A stretch of DNA of 64,000 bases, taken from positions 3,720,001 through 3,784,000 of the forward strand of contig NZ_CP022282.1 in assembly GCF_002216065.1 (NCBI RefSeq). Direction: 5' to 3'. The number at the start of each line of letters is the position of its first letter. Position 1 is the first letter of the stretch. The DNA comes from Chryseobacterium sp. T16E-39 (GTDB lineage Bacteria > Bacteroidota > Bacteroidia > Flavobacteriales > Weeksellaceae). The position numbers were made by a program, and so were the translations under genes. The notes below the pieces were generated by a model that saw only the letters and a list, made by a program, of their open reading frames with translations, made no database searches and was not told where the DNA came from. Positions 46,852 to 56,600 of the stretch are shown piece by piece.

Positions 46852-49491
46852 TTTAATGTTGGATACATTGCTAATATGGGAGAGGGTTTACAGCTGGTGA
46901 TCACTGAGGATGGAGCCGTATCCAAACCCCATAGGATGTTTTATACAGAAAATGGCTTATGGAAGTGTGAAGTAGATTATTTTTCAAAATCTATTTCTTA
47001 TCATTATCAGCTTGTGAATGAAAAAGGTAATCTTCTCAGAAAAGAATTTGTAGCCCATCATCTCCATTTTCCTCACAACTATAAAGAGTTTTTAATATTT
47101 GATGAATGGAATAGTAAGAACTTCCCTGAAAACTATCTAAACAATAAGATTCTTTACAATAAGCTAAATCAGTTCGTTGCCGAGAAAATGACTGTTTTAA
47201 AAAAACACACCCATTTATTCAGAATTGAAGCTCCTATTTACAATCCGGATTGGAGAATTGTTCTTTTCGGAAACACTGAATCTTTAGGACAATGGGATTA
47301 TGATAAAGTAGTTCCTTTATCGCAAACGGAATTTGGAGTTTGGGAAGTATCAATTGAAATTCCTGAGAATGAATTTATCGAATATAAATATTGTATTTAT
47401 GATGAGCGTTTTGGAAAGGTTATAGATGTAGAAACCGGGCACAACAGGTTTTCTGTTCCTAATCTGCAGAAAGATGTATTACAAATTCTTTCGAACCATT
47501 ATTTTAAATTTAAAGCTTATCAAATGTACCATGATGCAGGAGTGGCTGTTCCTGTATTTTCGTTACGAAGTGAAGGTGGATTTGGAGTAGGAGAGTTTGC
47601 CGACATGAAGAAATTAGCGGAATGGGCTAACGAAACCAATCTCGGAATTATTCAGATTCTTCCCATTAATGATACTACAGCAAACTATACCTGGACGGAT
47701 TCTTATCCTTATGCTGCTGTTTCAGTTTATGCATTACACCCGCAATATATTTCACTGGAAAATCTTGATTTTTCTTTACCGGAGGATTTAGTTGAAGGAT
47801 ATCAGTCGGAGAAAAATGAGCTTAATGCTTTAGAACTGATCGACTACGAAAAAGTAATTGCTGGTAAGTGGAAATATTTAAAAGCTGTTTTCAATTTTGA
47901 GAAAGAGAAAATCTATAAGGATCGGAATTTCAAAAAATTTATAAAAGACAATGAAAACTGGCTTATTCCATACAGTGCTTTCTGTGTTCTGAGGGATAAA
48001 TATAAAACACCCAATTTTAATGATTGGAAAACACATAAAAAATACATTGCAGGAAAAATAGCACCATTTTTCTCTGTGAAGAGCAAGGATTATGATGATG
48101 CCATGCTTCATGCATGGGTACAGTATCAACTTCATAAGCAGCTAAAAGATGCTATTGATTACATTCACAGTTTAGGAGTTTCCGTAAAAGGAGATCTGCC
48201 TATTGGAATTTACAGATATTCTGTGGAAGCATGGACCGAACCGGAACTCTTTGGGATGGACTTCCAGGCAGGAGCACCACCTGATCAGTTTACGGAATTA
48301 GGGCAAAACTGGGAGTTTCCCACCTATAACTGGGAAGCGATGAAGAAGGATGATTATACCTGGTGGAAAAACAGGTTCAAAGCATTGGAGCAATATTTTG
48401 ATGCAATGAGGATAGACCATATTTTAGGCTTTTTCAGAATATGGAGAATGCCAATTTCTGCCACGCAAGGTATTCTGGGATACTTTTATCCTGCAGTGCC
48501 TATTGTTTTGGAGGAGTTTAAAGCACTGAATATTCCTTTTAATTTTGATCGGTATTGTAAGCCTTTTATCAACGATCAGATTTTATGGAAATATTTTGGT
48601 GAACAGAGCAATAAAGCTTTAGAGTTCATCAATAAAAAAGCAGATGGAACCTATTCGTTTAAGGAAGAATTCGATACCCAAAGAAAACTCTCAGAGTACT
48701 TTCGTAAGAAACCTCAGGGTTCTATTGAGGATAAGCTCATTTCGCTTTGCGCGAACGTTTTATTTCTAACGGAAGAAAAAAATGGACAGAAAGTGTACCA
48801 CCCAAGGTTTAATGTTTATAATACCGATTCTTATCAGTTTTTATCTGAGTGGGAAAAAAACTCGATCTATGATTTGTACCATGATTATTTTTTCAGGAGA
48901 CAGGATCGTCTGTGGTCTGAAAAAGCAATGGAAAAACTTCCCGTAATTCTTAATGCAACAAAAATGTTGATTTGTGGTGAAGATTTAGGAATGGTTCCAG
49001 GCTGTGTTCCTGTAGTAATGGATGAATTAGGTATTGTAGCACTGAAAGTTCAGCGTATGCCATCTGAGAATATTCCGTTCTATAATCCAAAAACGGCAAA
49101 CTATATGACTGTGGTTACAGCTTCTTCACATGACAGTTCCACTTTAAGACAATGGTGGAAAGAAGATAAAGAGCTCACCCAAAAGTATTACAACAGACAA
49201 TTGATACAATATGGAAAAGCTCCGGATGAGCTAGAGCCTCACCTGGCTGAGATTATTATGAAGCAGCATTTATATAACGATTCGATGTTAGCTGTTTTTC
49301 CGCTGCAGGAATATTTCGCTACAGATGAAGAGCTTTTAAATCCAAAAATGGATAATGAGAGGATTAATGATCCTGCCGTTTTCCCACATTATTGGCGTTA
49401 TAGAATGCATTTGAATCTGGAAAGTTTAATTGAGAAAGAGTCTTTCAATGAAAAAATCAGTCATTGGGTGAAAGATAGTGGTAGGAAATGA
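46852..49491 (+). CDS. malQ: 4-alpha-glucanotransferase with two CBM20-type starch-binding domains
   Basis: An 879-residue enzyme of glycoside hydrolase family 77 (amylomaltase). I take the ATG at 46852 (MKLYFNVGYIANMGEG); an ATG at 46816 would add 12 residues. Two N-terminal CBM20-like domains (about 1-115 and 120-225, with LFGNTESLGQWDYDKVVPL) precede the barrel. Catalytic motifs are in order: FDAMRIDHILGFFRIWRMP (nucleophile Asp), MLICGEDLGMVP (acid/base Glu), and SSHDSSTLRQWW (stabilising Asp). The enzyme has no signal peptide and probably trims cytoplasmic alpha-glucans. The two-CBM20 form resembles the plant DPE2 disproportionating enzyme. Confidence 0.93.
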   Translation, partial: FNVGYIANMGEGLQLVITEDGAVSKPHRMFYTENGLWKCEVDYFSKSISYHYQLVNEKGNLLRKEFVAHHLHFPHNYKEFLIFDEWNSKNFPENYLNNKILYNKLNQFVAEKMTVLKKHTHLFRIEAPIYNPDWRIVLFGNTESLGQWDYDKVVPLSQTEFGVWEVSIEIPENEFIEYKYCIYDERFGKVIDVETGHNRFSVPNLQKDVLQILSNHYFKFKAYQMYHDAGVAVPVFSLRSEGGFGVGEFADMKKLAEWANETNLGIIQILPINDTTANYTWTDSYPYAAVSVYALHPQYISLENLDFSLPEDLVEGYQSEKNELNALELIDYEKVIAGKWKYLKAVFNFEKEKIYKDRNFKKFIKDNENWLIPYSAFCVLRDKYKTPNFNDWKTHKKYIAGKIAPFFSVKSKDYDDAMLHAWVQYQLHKQLKDAIDYIHSLGVSVKGDLPIGIYRYSVEAWTEPELFGMDFQAGAPPDQFTELGQNWEFPTYNWEAMKKDDYTWWKNRFKALEQYFDAMRIDHILGFFRIWRMPISATQGILGYFYPAVPIVLEEFKALNIPFNFDRYCKPFINDQILWKYFGEQSNKALEFINKKADGTYSFKEEFDTQRKLSEYFRKKPQGSIEDKLISLCANVLFLTEEKNGQKVYHPRFNVYNTDSYQFLSEWEKNSIYDLYHDYFFRRQDRLWSEKAMEKLPVILNATKMLICGEDLGMVPGCVPVVMDELGIVALKVQRMPSENIPFYNPKTANYMTVVTASSHDSSTLRQWWKEDKELTQKYYNRQLIQYGKAPDELEPHLAEIIMKQHLYNDSMLAVFPLQEYFATDEELLNPKMDNERINDPAVFPHYWRYRMHLNLESLIEKESFNEKISHWVKDSGRK

Positions 49492-49529
49492 TATTTAACA
49501 TTTGATTATCAATTAATTAATAATATTTT

Positions 49530-49567
49530 AAAAGAAGTTTGATCTAAAGATTTAACTTCTTTTTTTT
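49530..49567 (+). terminator. Intrinsic terminator after malQ
   Basis: Stem AAAAGAAGTT / AACTTCTTTT (49530-49539, 49554-49563) with a T-run. Confidence 0.85.
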
Positions 49568-49632
49568 ATTTATATCAAAGAGATAGAACAGAGATATTCT
49601 ACTATATACTAACCAATTAACGCTATATAAAG

Positions 49633-50586
49633 ATGAAAAATATACTTTTAGGATTTGCACTGGGTTTGGCGACTTTGTCGTTTGCTCAGCAATATCCGAA
49701 TAATGGATGGGGAGACGACGGATACCAGAACAATAATGGATACTACAGTGATCAGGATGATCAGAATTTTCCAGATGACTATTACTATAACTATCCTCAG
49801 GATTATTATCCGAATGACTATTACCAAAGTTATTATAATGACTATAGAAACAGTGTTTCCAGCGTCAACTGGAATGTTTTCTTTGCGCAAAACAGATTAA
49901 ATCGCTGGCAGATTGATCAGATTTTATATTTGAACAACCTGTATTCAAGTTTTTCAAGCTGGAATAATTTCTATAGATATAACCCGGATAGATGGTATTA
50001 TGACAGATTTTATGCAATGCAAAGGATTTTAGGACCACGAGTATTTATAACTTTTCAAAATAATTATTATCATGGTTCCAGCCCAATCGTGTATTTCCAG
50101 AACTACAGAAGAAGCTATTATGCTCCAAGATACACTGTGTTGCCGCGTTACAGAAACATAAATATCAATATTTACAGAGTAGATAGAGCGAAATTCCGAC
50201 GTATGGATAATCCAACGTTTAGAGTGATATCGAGTAGAAGTAATTCAGGTTTCAGAAATAATAACAACGGAAACCAAGGTAATAGTGGATTCAGAAACGA
50301 TGGTGGATTCAGAAATTCGGATAATAATGGCGTAAGAAATAATGGCGGGTTTAGAAGTGATAATAATGGAAACAGAGAAAGACCAAATAATAGTGGATTC
50401 CGGACTAACAGAAACCAGGATGCAGTAGGAGATAATGCTCCAAGAAGAGAAAATAATAATGGATTCCGAAATGGAAGCGGAGATGGCTTTAGACAGCAAA
50501 GGACTGAAAACTCTGCTCCAAGACAGCAGAATAAGGGAAATGACAATAGAAATTCAGGATTCAGGCAGAAATTAGCAAATAATTAA
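49633..50586 (+). CDS. Asn/Tyr/Arg-rich low-complexity secreted protein
   Basis: A 317-residue protein that I cannot assign to a family. The signal peptide ends LSFAQ (about residue 19). Next is a Tyr/Asp/Asn-rich region (NGYYSDQDDQNFPDDYYYNYP-like), a more ordered middle (about 75-185; NRWQIDQILYLNNLYSSF, YYDRFYAMQRILGPR), then about 120 residues of disordered repeats of the form NSGFRNNN or NNGFRN. Such proteins in Flavobacteriia are often matrix or surface components. Antisense frames opposite the repeats are mirrors of low complexity. Confidence 0.7.
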   Translation: MKNILLGFALGLATLSFAQQYPNNGWGDDGYQNNNGYYSDQDDQNFPDDYYYNYPQDYYPNDYYQSYYNDYRNSVSSVNWNVFFAQNRLNRWQIDQILYLNNLYSSFSSWNNFYRYNPDRWYYDRFYAMQRILGPRVFITFQNNYYHGSSPIVYFQNYRRSYYAPRYTVLPRYRNININIYRVDRAKFRRMDNPTFRVISSRSNSGFRNNNNGNQGNSGFRNDGGFRNSDNNGVRNNGGFRSDNNGNRERPNNSGFRTNRNQDAVGDNAPRRENNNGFRNGSGDGFRQQRTENSAPRQQNKGNDNRNSGFRQKLANN

Positions 50587-50613
50587 TTTTCATATATTAT
50601 ATTTAAGTGGTGT

Positions 50614-50648
50614 GAAGGGCAGGTTTTTATAACCTGCTCTTTTTTTTA
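50614..50648 (+). terminator. Intrinsic terminator
   Basis: Stem GCAGGTT / AACCTGC extended by wobble pairs (within 50614-50640) and a run of eight T. Confidence 0.8.
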
Positions 50649-50762
50649 TTTATTTTACGTTTTTAATATTAAAAATTAACATTTTTTATGAATATCACCA
50701 TTTAACTTCCTTTTTTATTAGTTATCAAAAAGATGTATAACAATTAATTAAAGATATAAAAA

Positions 50763-51209
50763 ATGAAAAAATTAATTTTGGCAATTGCTTTCATCGGAAT
50801 GGGAAGCTTTGCAATGGCTCAACAGACAACTCCTCAGGATAAGCAGGCAAGAAAAGCAGAGATGCAACAAAAAATGCAGCAAAAAGCACAAGATCGTTTG
50901 GCAGAAATGCAGAAAGATTTGAATTTGAATCAATCTCAGGTTGCTCAAATCAAAGATCTTCAGGCTAAAAGAAAAGCGGAAATGATGGCCGAGTTTGAAA
51001 AGAACAAAGGTGACAGACAGGCTAAGATGGAGCAAATGAAAGCTAAAAGAGCGCAAATGGATGCTGATATGAAAAAGATACTAACTCCTGAACAGTATGA
51101 TAAATGGCAGGCCGACAGAAAAGCAAAAATGGAGAAAAGAAAAGCTGAAATGACGGATAAGAAAATGATGACAAAGCCGATGCCAGCGGCGGAAGCCAAT
51201 ACAAACTAA
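50763..51209 (+). CDS. Spy/CpxP-like helical exported protein (DUF4890-like)
   Basis: A 148-residue protein with a signal peptide (GMGSFAMAQ, about 1-19) and a mature part that is almost all Lys/Gln/Met-rich helix. MQKDLNLNQSQVAQIKDLQAKRKAEM and ILTPEQYDKWQADRKAKM are the two motifs shared with Spy/CpxP-type periplasmic chaperones and DUF4890 (LxLtpeQ and LTPEQ-x-x-K). It may bind misfolded envelope proteins or metal (many Met). The C-terminus ends in a Met/Ala/Pro tail. Confidence 0.75.
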   Translation: MKKLILAIAFIGMGSFAMAQQTTPQDKQARKAEMQQKMQQKAQDRLAEMQKDLNLNQSQVAQIKDLQAKRKAEMMAEFEKNKGDRQAKMEQMKAKRAQMDADMKKILTPEQYDKWQADRKAKMEKRKAEMTDKKMMTKPMPAAEANTN

Positions 51210-51241
51210 TAGTTTATAATTATGTTTTTTTAATGTATTGA

Positions 51242-51268
51242 GGGCGGGAGTAATTCCGTCCTTTTTGT
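51242..51268 (+). terminator. Intrinsic terminator
   Basis: Stem GGGCGG / CCGTCC with one G-T pair (51242-51247 and 51255-51261), then TTTTTGT. Confidence 0.65.
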
Positions 51269-51288
51269 ATTAATTTTCATTAATTTTT

Positions 51289-51318
51289 TTGAAATCGGGC
51301 TTTAATTCCGTAATTTTG
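51289..51318 (+). promoter_or_regulatory. Predicted promoter of ftnA
   Basis: TTG (51289-51291), a 19-nt spacer and TAATTTTG (51311-51318), both exact. The leader would be about 12 nt. Confidence 0.65.
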
Positions 51319-51335
51319 GATATAATCTTTTTATT

Positions 51336-51845
51336 ATGGTAAGCGAAAAAATTGCAAAATTAATCAATGAACAAATAGCCCACGAACAATATGCTGCACA
51401 ATATTACCTTTCAATGTCTGCTTGGTTTTCAAGTAAAGACCTTGATGGTATTGCTAATTATTTCAGGGTTCAAAGCAAAGAAGAACTTATGCATGCTGAT
51501 AAAATGTTTGATTATTTAAATGATGTAGGAGGAGAAATTATTATCGGAGAAATTCCAAAACCACCTCATGAGTTTGATAATGCAACAGATATTTTTGAAA
51601 AGGCATTGGCACATGAAAAAATAGTAACTAAGAGTATCTTTAATATCGTAAAGAATGCTAATGATGAAGGAGACTTTGCTACAACTTCTTTTTTACAATG
51701 GTTCATTAACGAACAGGTAGAAGAGGAGGCAAGTGCATCTCAACTGGTTACAAAAATCAAAATGGTATGTGATAACCCTTCAGCGTTATATTTATTCGAT
51801 CAGGAACTGGCTCAAAGAGTTTTTGTTCCTGCAGCCGGAGCATAA
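51336..51845 (+). CDS. ftnA: Ferritin (bacterial non-haem)
   Basis: A 169-residue ferritin that oxidises and stores iron in a 24-subunit shell in the cytoplasm. Ferroxidase-centre residues are visible in INEQIAHEQYAAQYYLSM (Glu about 17), SKEELMHADKMFDYL (Glu50, His53-type) and the FLQWFINEQVEEEASA segment. There is no haem-binding Met pattern of bacterioferritin. The start is ATG 51336 directly after a good promoter. A 16-bp-stem bidirectional terminator follows. Confidence 0.95.
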   Translation: MVSEKIAKLINEQIAHEQYAAQYYLSMSAWFSSKDLDGIANYFRVQSKEELMHADKMFDYLNDVGGEIIIGEIPKPPHEFDNATDIFEKALAHEKIVTKSIFNIVKNANDEGDFATTSFLQWFINEQVEEEASASQLVTKIKMVCDNPSALYLFDQELAQRVFVPAAGA

Positions 51846-51864
51846 GGTTTAAACCAATGAATAA

Positions 51865-51903
51865 AAAAGGAGTGAATTTTTAAAATTCACTCCTTTTATT
51901 TTT
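51865..51903. terminator. Strong bidirectional terminator
   Basis: Perfect 16-bp stem AAAAGGAGTGAATTTT / AAAATTCACTCCTTTT (51865-51880, 51882-51897) with a one-base nominal loop, between ftnA and the convergent lipoprotein gene. Confidence 0.93.
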
Positions 51904-51914
51904 TTATTGATTAC

Positions 51915-52382
51915 TTACTTTGATACTTTCAGAAAGATCTGCTGAACGTTTTCATTAATATCAATCGTAGGGAATTTTTTATCATAATCGATAACAATAT
52001 CACCTTTATCCTCAACTCCATTTCCATTGGAATCCCAGCTTATTGTGACATAGTATTTTAAAGGATCTCCTTTTTTTACTTCCGGTTTAATAAGACTTTC
52101 AGGATTGTTTGGAACAGGCAGATCAATTGTAAAAGGGATTTTCTCCTGGGTATATTCCTTTTCAGTGATCAGGCTGGCAGGAACATCTGCCATATTGGAC
52201 TGAAGCCCATACAAACTCACTTTAAGCTTCGCATTTTTTGGAATTACATTGTCTGTACCTGTAAATTCGATCTTCACATTTTTTTCATTAGAAGCTTTAT
52301 CTGCTATTGCTTCTTTTTTTGGAGCATTGCAACTTACCAGCAATAGAGCTCCCAAACTCATAAAGGTTATAAATTGTTTCAT
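51915..52382 (-). CDS. YbaY-like lipoprotein
   Basis: A 155-residue lipoprotein: signal with lipobox LLLVSC (Cys at about residue 18), then a small beta-sandwich domain resembling the YbaY family, with TEKEYTQEKIPFTIDLPVP and KYYVTISWDSNGNGVEDKGD. YbaY has no firmly established function. It is convergent with ftnA and has its own unit, separate from the secretion island that starts 105 bp upstream. The YbaY call is moderate; the lipoprotein call is strong. Confidence 0.72.
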   Translation of the reverse strand: MKQFITFMSLGALLLVSCNAPKKEAIADKASNEKNVKIEFTGTDNVIPKNAKLKVSLYGLQSNMADVPASLITEKEYTQEKIPFTIDLPVPNNPESLIKPEVKKGDPLKYYVTISWDSNGNGVEDKGDIVIDYDKKFPTIDINENVQQIFLKVSK

Positions 52383-52487
52383 CTTAAATTTGTTTTAGAA
52401 ACTAAATGTAAGAAAAAAATATTAAGTAGGGATTTATTCTGTTAGGTAATTCATAGCTTAATTTGTTGAAAAGATCTTTGTTTGCGT

Positions 52488-53021
52488 TTAATTACATTTC
52501 ACTAGGGGAGCTACTTTTTTAGTGTGATCGAATGGATTTTCAACAAAGCTTCTTTGTTTACTTTTTTCATTATAAAATCCTATCCAATCAATTTCCACAT
52601 TATTTTCATCAACTCCTTTTACTTCTGCAATTATCTCTTTTCTTGAAAAATTGACCCAAGCTAGATCAGCATTTCCTTTAGTAACACCTGTTAGTCCATC
52701 AAATCTGATTTGGAAACTATCATTATTTTTCGTAATACTTAAATTTACTCTGGCAAGTAAACCACTTTTTGTATGAAAGTCAATACTTGCTGAAGTTTCA
52801 TCATAAAACTCAATGCTTGAGTCTTTGTCATCACATTGAGATTTCCATATGCCTTTAATATCTGAAAATGCTTTTTTATTTGAATCATATTCAGTAAGAT
52901 TTGGGTTTGCAGGACTTAAGTTATTTTGTTTTGTTTCCTTACTTTTATTTTGGGTCGTTTGGCTACAAGACAAGCTAGAAATACCAATTAAAAGAAGGGA
53001 AACTATTATTCTTATTTTCAT
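52488..53021 (-). CDS. Hypothetical lipoprotein, candidate immunity protein
   Basis: I do not recognise this 177-residue protein. Its lipobox SSLSC (Cys about residue 19) marks it as a lipoprotein. The mature part is acidic and beta-rich (SIEFYDETSASIDFHTKSGL, DSFQIRFDGLTG) and ends with a Cys (APLVKCN). It is the last gene of the T6SS cargo operon, 2 bp after the preceding gene. A periplasm-facing lipoprotein right after a peptidoglycan-attacking effector fits an immunity role; this is inference from position. Confidence 0.65.
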   Translation of the reverse strand: MKIRIIVSLLLIGISSLSCSQTTQNKSKETKQNNLSPANPNLTEYDSNKKAFSDIKGIWKSQCDDKDSSIEFYDETSASIDFHTKSGLLARVNLSITKNNDSFQIRFDGLTGVTKGNADLAWVNFSRKEIIAEVKGVDENNVEIDWIGFYNEKSKQRSFVENPFDHTKKVAPLVKCN

Positions 53022-53023
53022 AA

Positions 53024-53635
53024 TTATATTAAAAGATTTAAAAATATTTTTAATGTACGATCATCTTTCCATTCAATCCAAAATAATTGATTGTTTTGAG
53101 TTATATTTTTTACCTGTATCCAGTTTCTATCTACTTTAATGATACTAACCTCATCATCAGCAGTCCAATTTTCAATATTTATCACTTTACCTCCTATAGA
53201 TGTTCGCGGGGGATTCGTATCTAAATTTTTACTTGTTATGCTCGTAACTTGATTAAGTAAAAAATCTTTCCAAGTATAATACATAATATCTTTAGAAGAC
53301 TTTATATAAGCAAAGTGGTTTTTTGAAATAATTATTTTATAGAAATCAGATCCTTTTTCAATACAAGGGAAGAATAAAATACCATAATCAGGTTTATTTA
53401 GGAGTGGAATTAGATTGTTACCAATTTGTGCATCTTTTATTTCAATTTTTAAAAGATTTTTATCAGAATATAAGGTTATTTTTTCATTTGTTTTTAAAAA
53501 TTGAACTAATCCATTTCCTAAATTCTGGATCAGAACATCATTTTGATATTCTAATTTATTTTTATTCTGACATATAAAACTATTACAGATTAATAAAAAT
53601 ATTAATGTTATTCGATGTGCTAAAAATCTACTCAT
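53024..53635 (-). CDS. Hypothetical exported protein with SH3-like C-terminus, candidate immunity protein
   Basis: I do not recognise the 203-residue family. An N-terminal hydrophobic signal (ITLIFLLICNSFICQ) suggests export. Residues about 145-195 (EVSIIKVDRNWIQVKN, then LFWIEWKDDRTLKIF) resemble a bacterial SH3-like segment. It begins 5 bp after the 1366-residue effector and is followed 2 bp later by a lipoprotein, so the three are one unit. An SH3-like exported partner of a peptidoglycan hydrolase is a natural immunity candidate, but nothing in the sequence proves it. Confidence 0.62.
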   Translation of the reverse strand: MSRFLAHRITLIFLLICNSFICQNKNKLEYQNDVLIQNLGNGLVQFLKTNEKITLYSDKNLLKIEIKDAQIGNNLIPLLNKPDYGILFFPCIEKGSDFYKIIISKNHFAYIKSSKDIMYYTWKDFLLNQVTSITSKNLDTNPPRTSIGGKVINIENWTADDEVSIIKVDRNWIQVKNITQNNQLFWIEWKDDRTLKIFLNLLI

Positions 53636-53640
53636 ATTTG

Positions 53641-56600
53641 TTATCTTAAACCTAAATGAAAATGATCTTGGTGTACTGAAGTTGCTTTACCTGTTGTATG
53701 TTTTATATCTTTTTTGTATGCATAATTTTTGTTAAAGCCCCATTTAACCCCTACAGAAAGTATGTTTTCCAATGCTTCAATAAACTTTTCTTCACTTGGA
53801 TATGCTTTCTTAGCATCACTCCAAAGGGTTTGTCCTGCATTACTACTTCCAGGATATCTAATATCTATATCATTTCCTGATATATTGTGTCCGGAATGGC
53901 CAATATTTCGTCCGTCATTAGCTGAGATATCATTGAAATATAAACTGTCTGTGTAATTATTTTTTGGTAATGAATAAAAGAACCCTAATAAGGCTGCACA
54001 AACTTTTTCATCTACCCAATTATCCCCACCAGAATCTCTTGTTCCAAATCGACCCCAGTTCGGTCCGGTTTCAGGAAAAGGCAATAACCCATGTTCATTT
54101 TTTTCTAATGTGATGGTTTTAATTAATTGACCATTTTCATAGATATCGTACTGATATTTTTTAGATGTCTCGTTCTTCATTATTTTTGGATATGTGAATT
54201 TGTCAACTTCTATCTTGTATTTGTTGATATCTCCAACTACAATTTTCTCTAATTCACAACAATCATATCCAAATTTTTTCAAAAACCCTTTTTTGATATG
54301 TAAATTACTAATTCCTTTAAGCTCTTCTTTCAAACATCTCTCATATTCAGCCAGTGCTCCTTCCATAGTCTGCGTCGGTTGCCCATATCTTCCAGGAGGT
54401 AAGCTAGCCCATTCATAGCTTCCATACTTTTCCATTGCCTCCTGAGGTTTATTTGCGACTATTAAATCAAGGAATTTTCTACTTTGTTTATACTTAAAGA
54501 GTATAATACAAGTCTCATCTTGTGATTCTTGATTAAAACTTGATATTTGATATTTTTTAATGTAATCATGTGCATCTTCATATACACCTGCTTTTTTGTT
54601 CTCTTTAGTTAGTTTTTCACCATTAACCCACCACCAAGTATATCGCATTATCTGGTAAGCCCCTGCTGCAGAAGAAGAATAATTTCCTGCTGTTATAACT
54701 TCCTCAGGATGCTTGCTTAAATCAGTAAATTGTTTACCACTATATTGTGTTGTGTATCCTTTTTCTCCCTCTGTACCTTCGCCTTTTCTTAACATCCTCA
54801 TGAAGGCTCTTACTCTTGCTTCTGCTTCACATATACCATCATCATCGTTTTTACCTGTCGATAATGTCTCTCTTCCCACTTTTACAGCACCCTTATTCTC
54901 TACCATATTAGGAAGGGTAGCTGTTGCATACAAAATTGCCATGTCAGAATGATCGAGATACATTGCTTTTTCTTTGGCCTCTTTTCCTTCTCCTTCAGTA
55001 ACTTTAATAATTGCTGAAATTTTAAAATAGTTTTTAGGCTTGCCTAATTTCGATGGATCTACTTTAAGTATTAATTCACCTTTTTTATTGATTTTACCTT
55101 CTTTTTTGTCAAAGAAAATCTCTTTAGCAAATTTATCTTTTACATCTTTCCAATCTTTCCACTGTTTTGGATTCCAGGCTATACTAAAGTACATGTCTGA
55201 CTTTGTAATAAATTGTACCTCTACATTTTTATCAACCATGTTAATGGCGTAAATTTTAAAATATAGAGGAGTAGCTATTGGTGAATTATAACGCTTTTCC
55301 GTATCTGAAGCATCACAAAAATAAGCATCTACAATTTTAGGGACATCAGAAACAATAAGTGAAGAAGCAAGGGCCTTGTCGGAATTTTGAATAATAAGGG
55401 ATGAATTTGTTGATTTCATTTTAAAAAACAATTCACCTTTTTTTGTAACTCCCTTACTCTGTATTTTTTGCTTTATAGAATCATCTAATGTAAAAGGCCA
55501 GTATACAGCAGTCGCGGTATCATTTAAAACTCCAGATTTTTCAAAAATTATATTACTGCCGGTGCTGTCATTATCATAAACTTCCAGTTTTACATCCTCA
55601 CCTTGGAGTCCTTCATATCTTACATATGCCGAGATTTCCTGTCCATAACCGGCTTCTTTTATAATATTTCCACTGCTTCCATCATTATCCATCCATTTTG
55701 CTGTTTCTACAGTTATTTTAGGCTGTATTACATCAATTGATAATGGTTTTTCACAGTTTCTGCCACCCATACTGCAATTAATAGTATATTTTCCAGGTGC
55801 TGAAAATTTATAAGACAGTTTTTCACCTGTCCCGGTTGCTGTAATTGGACCGGTTATTTTCCATACTATGGCTCCATCTTTGGCAGCATCATAATCTTTA
55901 ATAAGCATTTTACTTATTTCGAAGACAATATTGACACCTACTTTAGGCTTCTTATCATATTTTATTTCAGTGACTATATTGTTTTTTACTTCAAAGCGCC
56001 AGTCATCTTCTTCATCTTTAGCTCCTTTTCCTGTTGCGTTTGCAACTTTGCTGTACGCCTCTACAACATATTTTCCTGGAGCCATAAGCTGGTTCCCAGG
56101 TATTGTAATGCTTTTTCCTGTTCCCTGTAACACACCATTTAGATTCCATTTAACCTCAGAAGATTCATCGGAGGTCAGATCATAAACAGGATTATTTGTT
56201 CCAAAATTATATTTCATTTTAGAAACACTGAAGGACATGGCTGTTCCAGGTCTTACTACCTCAGCTCCATGGCTTATTCCAATTACAGCATTGCCTTCAG
56301 TTTCTCCGGACATTTGTTTTTCTATAACTTCTCCATTGTCATTCGTATATTTGGCAACAATGGTATACTTAGCTTTAGTATTCTGAGGAGTAAAAGTTAA
56401 TATATCTCCGTTTTGGACCCCATCGGTTACAATATTTCCATCACCATCCAACAGAGATAGGGTTAATCTGGATTTTTCTTCTTCTGTAAGATCAGGAATA
56501 AAAAACTTTGCTTTAAAAACGGAAGGGACTCCACGTCTGAATTTTCTATTTTTAGAAGGATCAATACGTGTTGAAAAATCACCTGAGGTACATTCAATGT

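Noticed and set aside
50172..50546. Open antisense frame opposite the Asn/Arg-rich repeats
   Set aside because: Its Leu/Pro/Phe-rich translation is only the mirror of low-complexity codons on the plus strand; no start signal or family match.
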